A stretch of 64,000 nucleotides of DNA from a virus. The number at the start of each line of letters is the position of its first letter. Within the stretch, counting starts at the first letter, position 1. The stretch covers positions 1 to 64,000 of IMG/VR virus record IMGVR_UViG_3300050035_000066; one strand, given 5' to 3'. Position numbers and translations under genes: made by a program. Below the pieces are notes generated by a model, which worked only from the letters and a program-made list of their open reading frames with translations, did not search any database and was not told where the DNA came from. Below are positions 47,922 through 56,700 of the stretch, piece after piece.

Positions 47922-50064
47922 TTTGACTGGAGTAACACACCATCCTGCAATTGAAGAGATTGTAGAAGTGTTGTGCAACAAGACTCAAAACACAGATCAT
48001 GGTTTCTTTCGTACAGAAGTCGCTTACTTTCTAGGTAAGATGGCCTCTTGTATGAGGGCAATTATCGTCACCAAAGACCGGGGAGAAATCCCCATTAACA
48101 TTTATGCTTTGGCTCTCGCAAATTCGGGTTTTGGTAAAGGTTACTCCGTCAATATCATGGAGAACGAATTCATTAAGGGATTCAAGAAACGGTTCATGGA
48201 AGAAACACTTCCAACTATGGCCGACAAGAATCTCTGGGTGATAGCCAATGATCGTGCTCTTCGTGCTGGTTCTGATCAGCAGGAAGAGTATGACAAGGTT
48301 GTAGCCGAATACAAGAGAACAGGTGCATATCCATTCACCTTTGACTCAGGCACATCACCAGCCGTCAAGCAACTACGACATAAGTTGATGATGGCTGATT
48401 GTGGATCTATCAATCTTCAGATTGATGAAATTGGATCCAATCTGTTGGCCAATGTCGAAGTGCTCACTCTCTACTTGGAGTTGTATGATCAGGGGCTCGT
48501 CAAACAAAAGTTGACGAAGAACACCAACGAAAATCAACGTGGTGAAGAATTGGATGGGAAGACCCCAGCCAATGTGTTGCTGTTTGGCACTCCTGGAAAG
48601 TTGCTTGATGGGAGTCAGACTGAGGATCAGTTCTATCAGTTCCTTGAGACTGGCTATGCTCGTCGTTGTATCTTTGGAAATGGGATCCAAACAAGAAAAG
48701 CATTCAACACTATGACTGCTACCCAGATTTACGATCGACTCTTACAACCAGTCAACAATTCACTTGTGACAAAGTGGGCCAACCACTTCCATCATCTTGC
48801 TGATCCAGCTATGTTTGGTTGGAAAGTTTGTGTGGAAGACGCAGTGGCTATTAAGCTACTGGAATACCGCATCGCTTGTGAGCAAGCCTCTGACAAGATG
48901 GCTGATCATGAAGATGTTCGTAAAGCTGAACTCAGTCACCGTTACTTCAAAGCTTTGAAGCTTGCAGGTGCATTTGCTTTCATTGATGAAAGTCTGGAAA
49001 TCACAGAGGATCATCTCATGTCAGCAATCCTGTTGGTCGAAGAAAGTGGCTTTGCTTTTCAAACGATCTTGAATCGTGAGAAGGCATATGTGAAGCTGGC
49101 CAAGTACATCGCTGCGGTTGAAACTGATGTAACTCATGCTGATCTGAATGAAGCACTACCATTTTACAAGTCTGGTAATGCTGCACGTCAGGAAATGATG
49201 ACCCTTGCTACAGCATGGGGTTATCGCCACAGCATCATCATCAAGAAGTCGTTCATTGATGGTATTGAATTCTTCAAGGGAGAAACTCTAACAGAAACAA
49301 ATCTGGATGAAATGATCGTCTCTTACAGTGATCACTGGGCTTACAACTATCTAGGTGAGAAAGTTCCATTCTTTCAATTGGATAAGTTGACTCAAATGCA
49401 GGGATTTCACTGGTCGAACCATCACTTCAAAAATGGTCACCGTGCTGAAGAAAATGTCATCGTTGGTTTCAACATGTTGGTACTGGATGTAGATGAGGGA
49501 ACCAACTTATCTACAGCCTGTGAACTTATGAAGGACTATAAGTACACGGTTTACACTACCAAACGCCACACTCCTGAACACAATCGGTTTCGCATGATTC
49601 TCCCCATCAACTATATTCTAGAACTCGACTCGGATGAGTATCGAGAGTTCATGGATAACGTGGTCGGTTGGCTGCCTTTCAATATTGACGAAGCTGCCAA
49701 CCAGCGATCACGTAAATGGGAGAGCTTTGAGGGTGGTACCGTCAGCTATAATATGGATGGTGAAATCCTCGATGCACTGGCCTTCATTCCCAAGACCAGC
49801 AAGAATGAAGCCTACAAGCAACAGTTCCAATCAGTTCAGTCATTGGATAATCTGGAACGGTGGTTCGCTCAACGCATTCTCACAGGCAATCGAAACAACC
49901 AACTACTGCGTTATGCATTGGCATTGGTCGATAGTGGAATGAGTCTTATGGATGTGGACAAACAGGTCCACTCATTCAATGCAAAGTTGAATTCAGCTTT
50001 GCCTGACAGTGAGATCAATTCTACAATCATGGTCACGATTGCTAAACGCTATCAAACCAAATAG
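47914..50064 (+). CDS. Primase/ATPase-like replication protein (716 aa, N4 gp43-like)
   Basis: ATG 47914 overlaps the nuclease stop. A variant P-loop (NSGFGKGYS) is at about 70-78. A primase-like region near 520-600 contains LDVDEGT (Asp525, Asp527) and TTKRHTPEHNRFRMILPI, then a Ser/Arg block, resembling archaeo-eukaryotic-type primase folds of phage D5-like proteins. The rest is helical. It matches the place of N4 gp43, described as primase. Function is inferred from motifs and order. Confidence 0.8.
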   Translation: MIDLTGVTHHPAIEEIVEVLCNKTQNTDHGFFRTEVAYFLGKMASCMRAIIVTKDRGEIPINIYALALANSGFGKGYSVNIMENEFIKGFKKRFMEETLPTMADKNLWVIANDRALRAGSDQQEEYDKVVAEYKRTGAYPFTFDSGTSPAVKQLRHKLMMADCGSINLQIDEIGSNLLANVEVLTLYLELYDQGLVKQKLTKNTNENQRGEELDGKTPANVLLFGTPGKLLDGSQTEDQFYQFLETGYARRCIFGNGIQTRKAFNTMTATQIYDRLLQPVNNSLVTKWANHFHHLADPAMFGWKVCVEDAVAIKLLEYRIACEQASDKMADHEDVRKAELSHRYFKALKLAGAFAFIDESLEITEDHLMSAILLVEESGFAFQTILNREKAYVKLAKYIAAVETDVTHADLNEALPFYKSGNAARQEMMTLATAWGYRHSIIIKKSFIDGIEFFKGETLTETNLDEMIVSYSDHWAYNYLGEKVPFFQLDKLTQMQGFHWSNHHFKNGHRAEENVIVGFNMLVLDVDEGTNLSTACELMKDYKYTVYTTKRHTPEHNRFRMILPINYILELDSDEYREFMDNVVGWLPFNIDEAANQRSRKWESFEGGTVSYNMDGEILDALAFIPKTSKNEAYKQQFQSVQSLDNLERWFAQRILTGNRNNQLLRYALALVDSGMSLMDVDKQVHSFNAKLNSALPDSEINSTIMVTIAKRYQTK

Positions 50065-50116
50065 GAACCTGTCAGTGCGTTTCTTGAGTTCGTACTGACA
50101 GGTTCAGGAGAGAAAC

Positions 50117-50857
50117 ATGGCACACGACATCAATGAACCAAATGATCAACTAGTTCTAGTGGTTGGTTATTCGTCAGGGGGCAAGAGTGCATCCTTGCGT
50201 AACCTTACAAATCAGGAACGGTGGCTCTATCTGAATACTGAAGCTGGCAAGAGATTGCCCTTCAAGAATTCATTCAAAAGCTATCGCATCACCGATCCCT
50301 ATCAAGTGCATGAAGCATTTGATTATGGGACCGACAATCCTGAAGTGGATGGCATTGTTGTTGACTCACTTACATTTCTCATGGATATGTTTGAGTCACA
50401 ATATGTGATCAACTCGGCCAACACCATGAAAGGTTGGGCAGATTTTGCTCAATTCTACAAGGTGCTGATGCAGCAAAAGGTCACACTGTTCAACAAGCCT
50501 GCCATCTTCACTGCCCATGTGCTTGATACTCTCGATGAGAGAAACATGGAAATGAAGACCAGTGTTCCCGTCAAGGGATCATTAAAAAACAATGGCATTG
50601 AAGCTTACTTCTCCACTGTAGTTGCCGCGAAGCGTGTGGCAATCAAGGAGTTGGAAAAGTACGGCAGCAAATTGTTGGTCATCTCTGATGAAGAGAAGGA
50701 ACTCGGCTATAAGCATGTGTTCCAAACTCGACCTACAAAGACCACTACCGGGGAGCGCCTCCGTTCGCCAATGGAAATGTTCACCAAAGAACAGACCTAC
50801 ATGGACAACGATGTTCAGGTGCTTCTGAACCATTTGCATGAGTTCTACCACGGATAG
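50117..50857 (+). CDS. RecA-like ATPase (246 aa, N4 gp44-like)
   Basis: ATG 50117 with AGGAGAG upstream. P-loop GYSSGGKS at 17-24 and Walker B GIVVDSLT at 79-86 mark an AAA_24/RecA-like ATPase. The C-terminal half is basic and helical. It precedes the SSB gene exactly as gp44 does in N4, and probably works with SSB and primase in replication or recombination. Confidence 0.88.
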   Translation: MAHDINEPNDQLVLVVGYSSGGKSASLRNLTNQERWLYLNTEAGKRLPFKNSFKSYRITDPYQVHEAFDYGTDNPEVDGIVVDSLTFLMDMFESQYVINSANTMKGWADFAQFYKVLMQQKVTLFNKPAIFTAHVLDTLDERNMEMKTSVPVKGSLKNNGIEAYFSTVVAAKRVAIKELEKYGSKLLVISDEEKELGYKHVFQTRPTKTTTGERLRSPMEMFTKEQTYMDNDVQVLLNHLHEFYHG

Positions 50858-50902
50858 GTAGAACTTCTCACCTTTCAAATTCATCTTTGAGGATTCAAAT
50901 CA

Positions 50903-51655
50903 ATGAACAATGTGTTTGGCAATCTCACAACGCAGGGACTGGAAGAGTCTTCTGATCGTCTTGGCGGTTTCGCACCGTTAGAAACCGACATCTATACCGG
51001 TATCGTGAAGGCACTCTTCGCCGGTGAATCACAGGGCGGGGCAATGAGCCTCACACTGATCGCTGATTTCGGTGGCAAGGAATTCAGCGAAACGGTCTAC
51101 GTGACCAATAAGAAGAAGGAAAACTTCTTCGTCAACAAGAATGATCCCAAGAAGCGTGTTCCGCTTCCCGGCTTCACGATTGCTGATGACATCTGTCTGA
51201 TTACGTCAGGCAAGCCGCTCGCAGAGCAGGTTCCGGAGGAGAAGGTCGTGAACCTTTACGACTTCGACGCCAAGAAGGAATTGCCCAAGGCAGTTCAGAT
51301 GCTCATGGAGTGCGTCGGTCAGCCAATCGCTCTCGGCATCGTCAAGCAGACAGTGAACAAGCGTGAGAAGCAAGGTGATGAGTATGTCCCCACGACTGAA
51401 ACACGCGATGAGAACGTCATCGAGAAGGTCTTTCATCCCGAGTTTAAGCTCACCGTTGCGGAAGCTCGCAATGGCAAAGGCAGCGACGAAGCCAACAAGT
51501 TCTATGATGCTTGGCTCAAGAAGAACAAGGGTGTCACTCGTGACAAAACCACTGTCAAGGATGGACAGGGCGGAAGTTCGGCTCCTCCAAAGGCAGGCAG
51601 CAAAACGGCTCCAGCAGCCAACGCTGCTCCTCGCAAGAGCCTGTTTAGTAAGTAA
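50903..51655 (+). CDS. Single-stranded DNA-binding protein (250 aa, N4 gp45-like)
   Basis: ATG 50903. Length and order match N4 SSB gp45, which binds single-stranded DNA and also activates sigma70 polymerase at late promoters. The N-terminal 190 residues are the beta-rich DNA-binding part; the tail is a Gly/Ser/Ala/Lys linker ending in PRKSLFSK. Codon use is heavily C/G-ending, a sign of strong expression. Such a protein may be the late-gene activator here. Confidence 0.9.
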   Translation: MNNVFGNLTTQGLEESSDRLGGFAPLETDIYTGIVKALFAGESQGGAMSLTLIADFGGKEFSETVYVTNKKKENFFVNKNDPKKRVPLPGFTIADDICLITSGKPLAEQVPEEKVVNLYDFDAKKELPKAVQMLMECVGQPIALGIVKQTVNKREKQGDEYVPTTETRDENVIEKVFHPEFKLTVAEARNGKGSDEANKFYDAWLKKNKGVTRDKTTVKDGQGGSSAPPKAGSKTAPAANAAPRKSLFSK

Positions 51656-51658
51656 GCA

Positions 51659-52213
51659 ATGAAGATCCCAGTAGTTGGGTTCGATCCTAGCTTACGAAGT
51701 TGGGGGGTGGCACAAGCCACCCTCGATCTCCAGACGGGTTACCTGACCGACCTTGTACTTTCGATCATTGAACCAAAAGAGCCACAAGGGAAACAGGTAC
51801 GGAAAAATTCACATGATCTCTATCGGGCCGAACAACTCGCAAAGGAAGCCTTTCGATGTGCTCGTCTCGCCAAAGTTATCTTTGTGGAAGTTCCCGTTGG
51901 ATCACAATCTGCAAGAGCTATGGCATCCTACGGAATTTGTGTTGGCATCCTTGGATCCATAATGTCAGAAGGCATTCCTTTGATCGAAGTGACAGCCACT
52001 GAGGTGAAAAAATCATTTACTGGTGACAAAAATGCCACCAAAGATGAGATGATTGCCTATGCAGTTTCGACTTATCCCACTGCAAACTTTCCTCGTCATA
52101 GAGGTAAAGTGTCGAATAAAGCTGAACACGTAGCAGATGCAATTGCTACGATTCATGCTGGTGTCAACACCCCAATGTTTCAAAATCTAATGCGATTATT
52201 CGCAGGAGTGTGA
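51659..52213 (+). CDS. RuvC-like Holliday junction resolvase (184 aa)
   Basis: ATG 51659, 3 nt after the SSB stop. The RNase H-fold pattern of RuvC-like phage resolvases is visible: GFDPSLRSWGVA (Asp9), IFVEVPVGSQSAR with the Glu, and EHVADAIATIHAG with a terminal Asp. It would cut branched DNA before packaging. Closely follows SSB, as in N4-like phages. Confidence 0.88.
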   Translation: MKIPVVGFDPSLRSWGVAQATLDLQTGYLTDLVLSIIEPKEPQGKQVRKNSHDLYRAEQLAKEAFRCARLAKVIFVEVPVGSQSARAMASYGICVGILGSIMSEGIPLIEVTATEVKKSFTGDKNATKDEMIAYAVSTYPTANFPRHRGKVSNKAEHVADAIATIHAGVNTPMFQNLMRLFAGV

Positions 52214-52221
52214 AAAGAACT

Positions 52222-52716
52222 ATGCAAATCATCCTCGTCCAACACGAAATCGAGCAGGCTCTCAAGATGTATTTGGGTCAACGACTCACGATTACCGAGG
52301 GCACTGAAATCAACATCGATCTGGCTGCAACTCGTGGCTCTGAAGGCACGAAGGCCATTATCGATCTGATTCCGGCTGCTCCGGCAACTGTGGCCACTAC
52401 AGGCAAGAGCAATATGCTCACCAATCTTCGTCAGCCAAGGACCAAGTCAGCTATACCAGCAGCATCCACCAAGGATGTTCCGGATACATCTGTTATGAAA
52501 GTCCAGAAGGTCGAAGTTTCCGAGTCTGAGACGGTTCAGGAAGCAGAGCCTGAAGTGGTTGAAGCTGAAGCCGAGCCTACCGAGGCAGAGGCAGAGGCAG
52601 ACGATCCAGAGCCAGTGGAGGAAGTTGTGGCTGATCCTCCAGCAGCCGCAGCACCAGTCACGGCAACCCCGGTGAAGAGTCTCTTCGCCAACCTCCGGAA
52701 GCCGACAAACGTCTAA
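52222..52716 (+). CDS. Acidic C-tail protein after resolvase (164 aa, N4 gp47-like)
   Basis: I chose ATG 52222; a GTG at 52210 is the alternative. The N-terminal 60 residues (MQIILVQHEIEQALKMYLGQ, then IDLAATRGSEG) are conserved in N4-like phages. A low-complexity Glu/Ala/Pro tail follows. Two related short motifs occur: NMLTNLRQP (about 55-65) and SLFANLRKP at the end, similar to the KSLFSK end of SSB, as if both bind the same partner. Function unknown. Confidence 0.75.
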   Translation: MQIILVQHEIEQALKMYLGQRLTITEGTEINIDLAATRGSEGTKAIIDLIPAAPATVATTGKSNMLTNLRQPRTKSAIPAASTKDVPDTSVMKVQKVEVSESETVQEAEPEVVEAEAEPTEAEAEADDPEPVEEVVADPPAAAAPVTATPVKSLFANLRKPTNV

Positions 52717-52740
52717 TCTGGAACCAAGAATAAAAATTGA

Positions 52741-52769
52741 GGAGCCTCCTTCGGGGGGCTTCTTCTTTT
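52741..52769 (+). terminator. Intrinsic terminator before tRNA-like sequence
   Basis: AGCCTCC (52743-52749) pairs with GGGGGCT (52754-52760) around TTCG, extended by GG/TC, followed by TTCTTTT. Strong terminator 5 nt before the tRNA-like element. Confidence 0.75.
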
Positions 52770-52773
52770 CATG

Positions 52774-52841
52774 GGGTGAGTAGCTCAATGCAGAGCAGCG
52801 GTAATACCCGTGCGTTGTGGGTTCGATTCCCACCTCACCCT
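52774..52841 (+). tRNA. tRNA-like sequence with shortened anticodon arm
   Basis: The acceptor stem GGGTGAG (52774-52780) pairs fully with CTCACCC (52834-52840). The D-stem GCTC/GAGC and T-arm GTGGG-TTCGATT-CCCAC are perfect. The anticodon arm is only GCGG-TAATAC-CCGT, three nt shorter than a standard 5-bp stem and 7-nt loop, so no anticodon can be assigned with confidence; the D-loop is also short (6 nt) and lacks GG. No CCA is encoded. It may be a decayed tRNA, an atypical tRNA or a tRNA-mimic element. Confidence 0.6.
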
Positions 52842-52919
52842 CTCGAATTTTTCTTTTAATCCAACATAAGTTGGAGTATAAATACAACAGAAATAGAGAA
52901 TTCTTGGAGGAATTTCTTA

Positions 52920-53171
52920 ATGACGCATCCCGCCCTGCAACTCAGTTATGCCTATCAAACATGTGTTTGTAGTGAATGCACTCTCAGTATATGTAGGGGG
53001 GAACGTGTTGTTTACTATACCGAACGTCTCGCAGCAGATCCCCTCACAAAACGGGTAAGCAAGATTCGACACACTTTGTGTGAGTCCTGTGGTCAAGAAG
53101 CTGAGGAATCTCTGACGTGTTACGCTATTGACGAGTCCCTGACCGATCTCATCAAAGCTCAAGAAGGGTGA
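52920..53171 (+). CDS. Small zinc-ribbon-like protein (83 aa)
   Basis: ATG 52920 with TTGGAGG upstream. Contains TCVCSECTLSIC and LCESCGQEAEESLTC, Cys groups suggesting zinc binding. The end is acidic. Function unknown. Confidence 0.65.
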   Translation: MTHPALQLSYAYQTCVCSECTLSICRGERVVYYTERLAADPLTKRVSKIRHTLCESCGQEAEESLTCYAIDESLTDLIKAQEG

Positions 53172-53179
53172 AAGGATCT

Positions 53180-53293
53180 ATGCGCTTTTACATTGGAACT
53201 AAAGTCGTGGCTGCCAAGCCCATGAACAAACAAGCTGCCGAAGAACACCTTCAAGATGTGATTGGTGAAGATTGGTACATCATTTACCAGTAA
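53180..53293 (+). CDS. 37-residue unknown protein
   Basis: ATG 53180 follows AAAGGATC. Reads MRFYIGTKVVAAKPMNKQAA and ends GEDWYIIYQ; compact mixed composition. Short but with good ribosome site and length; a small phage protein is plausible. Confidence 0.5.
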   Translation: MRFYIGTKVVAAKPMNKQAAEEHLQDVIGEDWYIIYQ

Positions 53294-53317
53294 TTCAACC
53301 TCAATCCAAATTTAAGG

Positions 53318-53344
53318 AGGCCACTTACGAGTGGCCTTCTTCTT
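53318..53344 (+). terminator. Intrinsic terminator
   Basis: AGGCCACT (53318-53325) and AGTGGCCT (53330-53337), loop TACG, followed by TCTTCTT. The next gene begins with the repeated GATCC...GGATC ribosome element at 53345-53359. Confidence 0.7.
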
Positions 53345-53365
53345 GATCCAAGGAGGATCGAAAGA

Positions 53366-53692
53366 ATGGCTTGCTACAAACACTACACACTCAAAAAAAT
53401 GAGCACCATTGCCTTCAACAAAATGTTGAAGGAAGAAGGCGCTTGTGCAAAAGGTCGCAGATTCACGAAGGATAAGACCCTTCAGAAATTCTGGAAGACC
53501 TGTCAAAATGGCTCATGGATGCGCTGGCTTCTTTGGCAAATGAGTGAAACCGAGGGATGGATTCCCGAATCTGATGTTTCCACGCTCTGTAATCATGGAT
53601 ATGATATCTACATACATACTTTAAGTAATGATGATGATGCAGATCTGCTTGCAGAGGCCGAGTTCTATCGCCGTCAGATTTCAGTGGAGTAA
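53366..53692 (+). CDS. Last rightward gene, unknown protein (108 aa)
   Basis: ATG 53366 follows AAGGAGG within the repeated hairpin element. The protein is basic in the first half (FNKMLKEEGACAKGRRFTKD) with Trp-rich centre (FWKTCQNGSWMRWLLWQMSE) and an acidic tail. Ends just before a bidirectional terminator. No family recognised. Confidence 0.7.
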   Translation: MACYKHYTLKKMSTIAFNKMLKEEGACAKGRRFTKDKTLQKFWKTCQNGSWMRWLLWQMSETEGWIPESDVSTLCNHGYDIYIHTLSNDDDADLLAEAEFYRRQISVE

Positions 53693-53694
53693 AC

Positions 53695-53720
53695 AAGTGG
53701 AGTGCTTCGGCACTCCACTT
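53695..53720. terminator. Bidirectional terminator between converging units
   Basis: AAGTGGAGTGC (53695-53705) and GCACTCCACTT (53710-53720) pair perfectly over 11 bp with a TTCG loop. It lies between the last rightward gene and the vRNAP stop, with T-rich sequence on the minus side. It can end transcription from both directions. Confidence 0.75.
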
Positions 53721-53729
53721 CGTATTTGG

Positions 53730-56700
53730 TTAGTAATCCGCACCACCAAGGCTCCAGAATGGTCCCATGTTTAATCCCTTGAGAGCATTCATTGGTCCAA
53801 GTGAGTAACCAAGATGACCTGAGAGAATTTTTCCGAAGATGTTGTCATCGATCACTGAACCAGTCTCATTCAATCCCGGCATGAATGCTGTCATGAGGGA
53901 ACCAAAAGGATTATCTCTCATCATGCTCAAGGCAATCTTGGCAATGCGAAGTTTGTAAGCTAAGAACCATGTTATACCCATTGTGTCGAGATAGTTACGA
54001 GTACGACCAGCTTTCCAATCGAAGTTGACATACTCTTCACTGACTTTACTGAGAGCTTCTTCACTGCTGATCTTTTCACGTTTGGTCATGTGATCATAGT
54101 AAATTCCCTTGGCGATGAAATCACCATACTCCATGAGTCTTTCCAGACCTTTGTAGAGTGAAGTGTCCCGAGCCACGATGGCATACTTGAGCGGTGTCTG
54201 TATTGCAGTTGGTGCTTTGTCAATTTGCTGCTCCAACCATTCAGACACTCGACCTGAAGACAACTTCATTTCATTCTCGTCTTCGAGTTCACCGATCGTA
54301 TTAAGATCACCATGCTTGATCAGCGGATAGATACTCATCCGTTCATAGCTGTCTTGAATCGACTGCAATTTGGCGTTGATCTTGTGAATTTCTAAAGGAC
54401 TCGTTGTGGCCCAACGATCTGCTTCGAAATCCATCTCCTTCTGTCTGAACTGCTGATAGAGGTGAACTTCATGAAGTTTGGCTCCAATTCCCTGGACGAT
54501 ATCGAGAGTAGGTACACCACGTTGGATTAACTGACGCACGTTGTCCATCATGATGCGAGCAGGGATGGTTATCGACTTCACAATCATGTTGTTACGCATG
54601 TTGCTCATGAAGCCCTGAATGGTCGTCTCAGTCTGCATCACTCGTTTGTAGGCATCGATCCCAAGAAAAGAAGTCAGTCCATCCTTGACGGCTCTCTGTA
54701 CTTCTGGTGACCACCGAGTATTGCCTGTCCACATGTCACCAAGGGAAGGTTGGCGATATCCAATTACCTGATCGACTAGCTCCTTCCGGACCATGAACTC
54801 TTTCCCAAACTTAGATTTGATGTAGCTTCTAGTTTCAGGAGAGAAAAGAGCAATGGCATCCTTTTGGACGGCATCAGTGATCTTACCATCAAAAAGATTG
54901 ATATATTCCGACTTCCTATTTCCCATTGGGGAAGCAGGATTGATTCCCTCCTCGTAGTTATCTTTGAGGGTGTCAATCAATGTGTGGTTCATCTGGGTGG
55001 CCATGTGTTCTTCCACCTGACGACCACGCCACACACCTAACATCTTGGATAGATCTTGGCTCTGCTCACGTCTGGCAGCCATTACTGGGTCAAGGGCACG
55101 CTCATAAGCGAAGACCTGACCACGCTCATTGAAGAGTGGCATGAGATTCTCACCCATGGATTTGTCAAGGTGAGCACGGTCTGCAATTCGCTTGACCAGA
55201 GTCTCATCCACGATTCGACCAGCAGTGTTGTGGGTTGAGAAACCCCAAGTTGAATCGATCCCACTCACTGTGTGGTCGATATTCTGGACCATACCCTGAG
55301 AGAAGGCCATCTTGCCACTCAGCGGAGCGTAATAATAGCCACGAGATTCCTTCTCCGAATCCAAGAAAGAACCTTTATAATCCCCGATCCGGTGATAACC
55401 CAAACCCATCAAGCGACCAAATTCACTATCCTTGTCGACAATTAAAGACGTTCCCTGTTCTGGAATGCTTGGGATGAATCCCTTGTAGTGATTGTTCTCA
55501 AGCAACTTACCTTCGACTTTGGCGAGTTCACCTTTTCGTGTGTTATAGAGATAGGTGAGCATGAACTTTGAGGCTTCAGGTTTGTTCTTCATTACATCTG
55601 AAAGAGCCTTCTGGCGATCAGCCGTCATGTGATCCAAAGCGTAAAGTGAGGTGAGGTGATCGATAGCTTGCACTGTTTGCTTGGAGACATTCAATTCCTG
55701 ACGACGAACGACACCTTCTTTCTGAAAATCGGTGGGACGATAAGTCACACCACGCTCGTTATAGAGATGAGCAACTGCATTTGCATTGCGAAGAAGATTG
55801 TCACCAGCACCTTCGCCCATCATGTAACCGGCGAGTTGCTTCATCTTCCGTTGGTAGATTTCAAAGTTCTTTGGATCAGAGGTACGGACCTGAGCTTCCA
55901 ACTCTTTGACTCGATCAGCACGCTTGTCTGGGCTGGACAGTAGTTCAAAAAGCTGCTCCACGGAGTGTGTGTCCATAAAGGATGTCGCATCAGATTTTCC
56001 CCAACCATGGAACATATGTTGGTTGAGTTCGGGTGTGAGTGTGTGGTCAAACTTCTCATTGAGAAGATCTGGAACCCTCTTCCTGAAGTTCTGACGAATC
56101 TGTGCTGACATAGTTTTGATGACCTTTACCATGTCATAGACCTTACCACTCGACTGAGTACGTCCAATCATTTCTGTAGCCAGAGCATGAAGTGATCTGT
56201 TCAAACCTTCAACATTATTCAGTTGATGGATAAGCATGTCTCCAGCTAGTTCACCATTCTTCTTCGAGATCAGAGATGAAACCATTGATACGATTCCACC
56301 AGCAATCTTTCCGAACTTGGTTGGTGAATTTGAGATTCGTTCACCTAACGACTTGCCAGCATCTGAAGCATAGGTGAGTAGGTCTACCATCTTCTGATCG
56401 GCAAAGTCTGTTGCACGATGGAATTTGTCTGCACCCATGGAAAGAACAGTTCGTTCATCGAGAGCTTTCTCAATGAGGTGGTTAGTCAATACCTTCATGG
56501 CATCAGACACGTTGGTTGTTCTTTTGTCACCCGACAGGGTTGTCGAGAGCCAATCCATCAAACCATTTCCAGCATTGTTGAGAACTGCATCCAGTGTGCC
56601 TGCTGTGTCCTTTTCAGTTTTAGGCATCGGAACTTTGTTCAGCATGTCACTGAAACTCTTGCTGGTCATGGACAGAGCCATGAAGGTGGGCAGAATCGAA

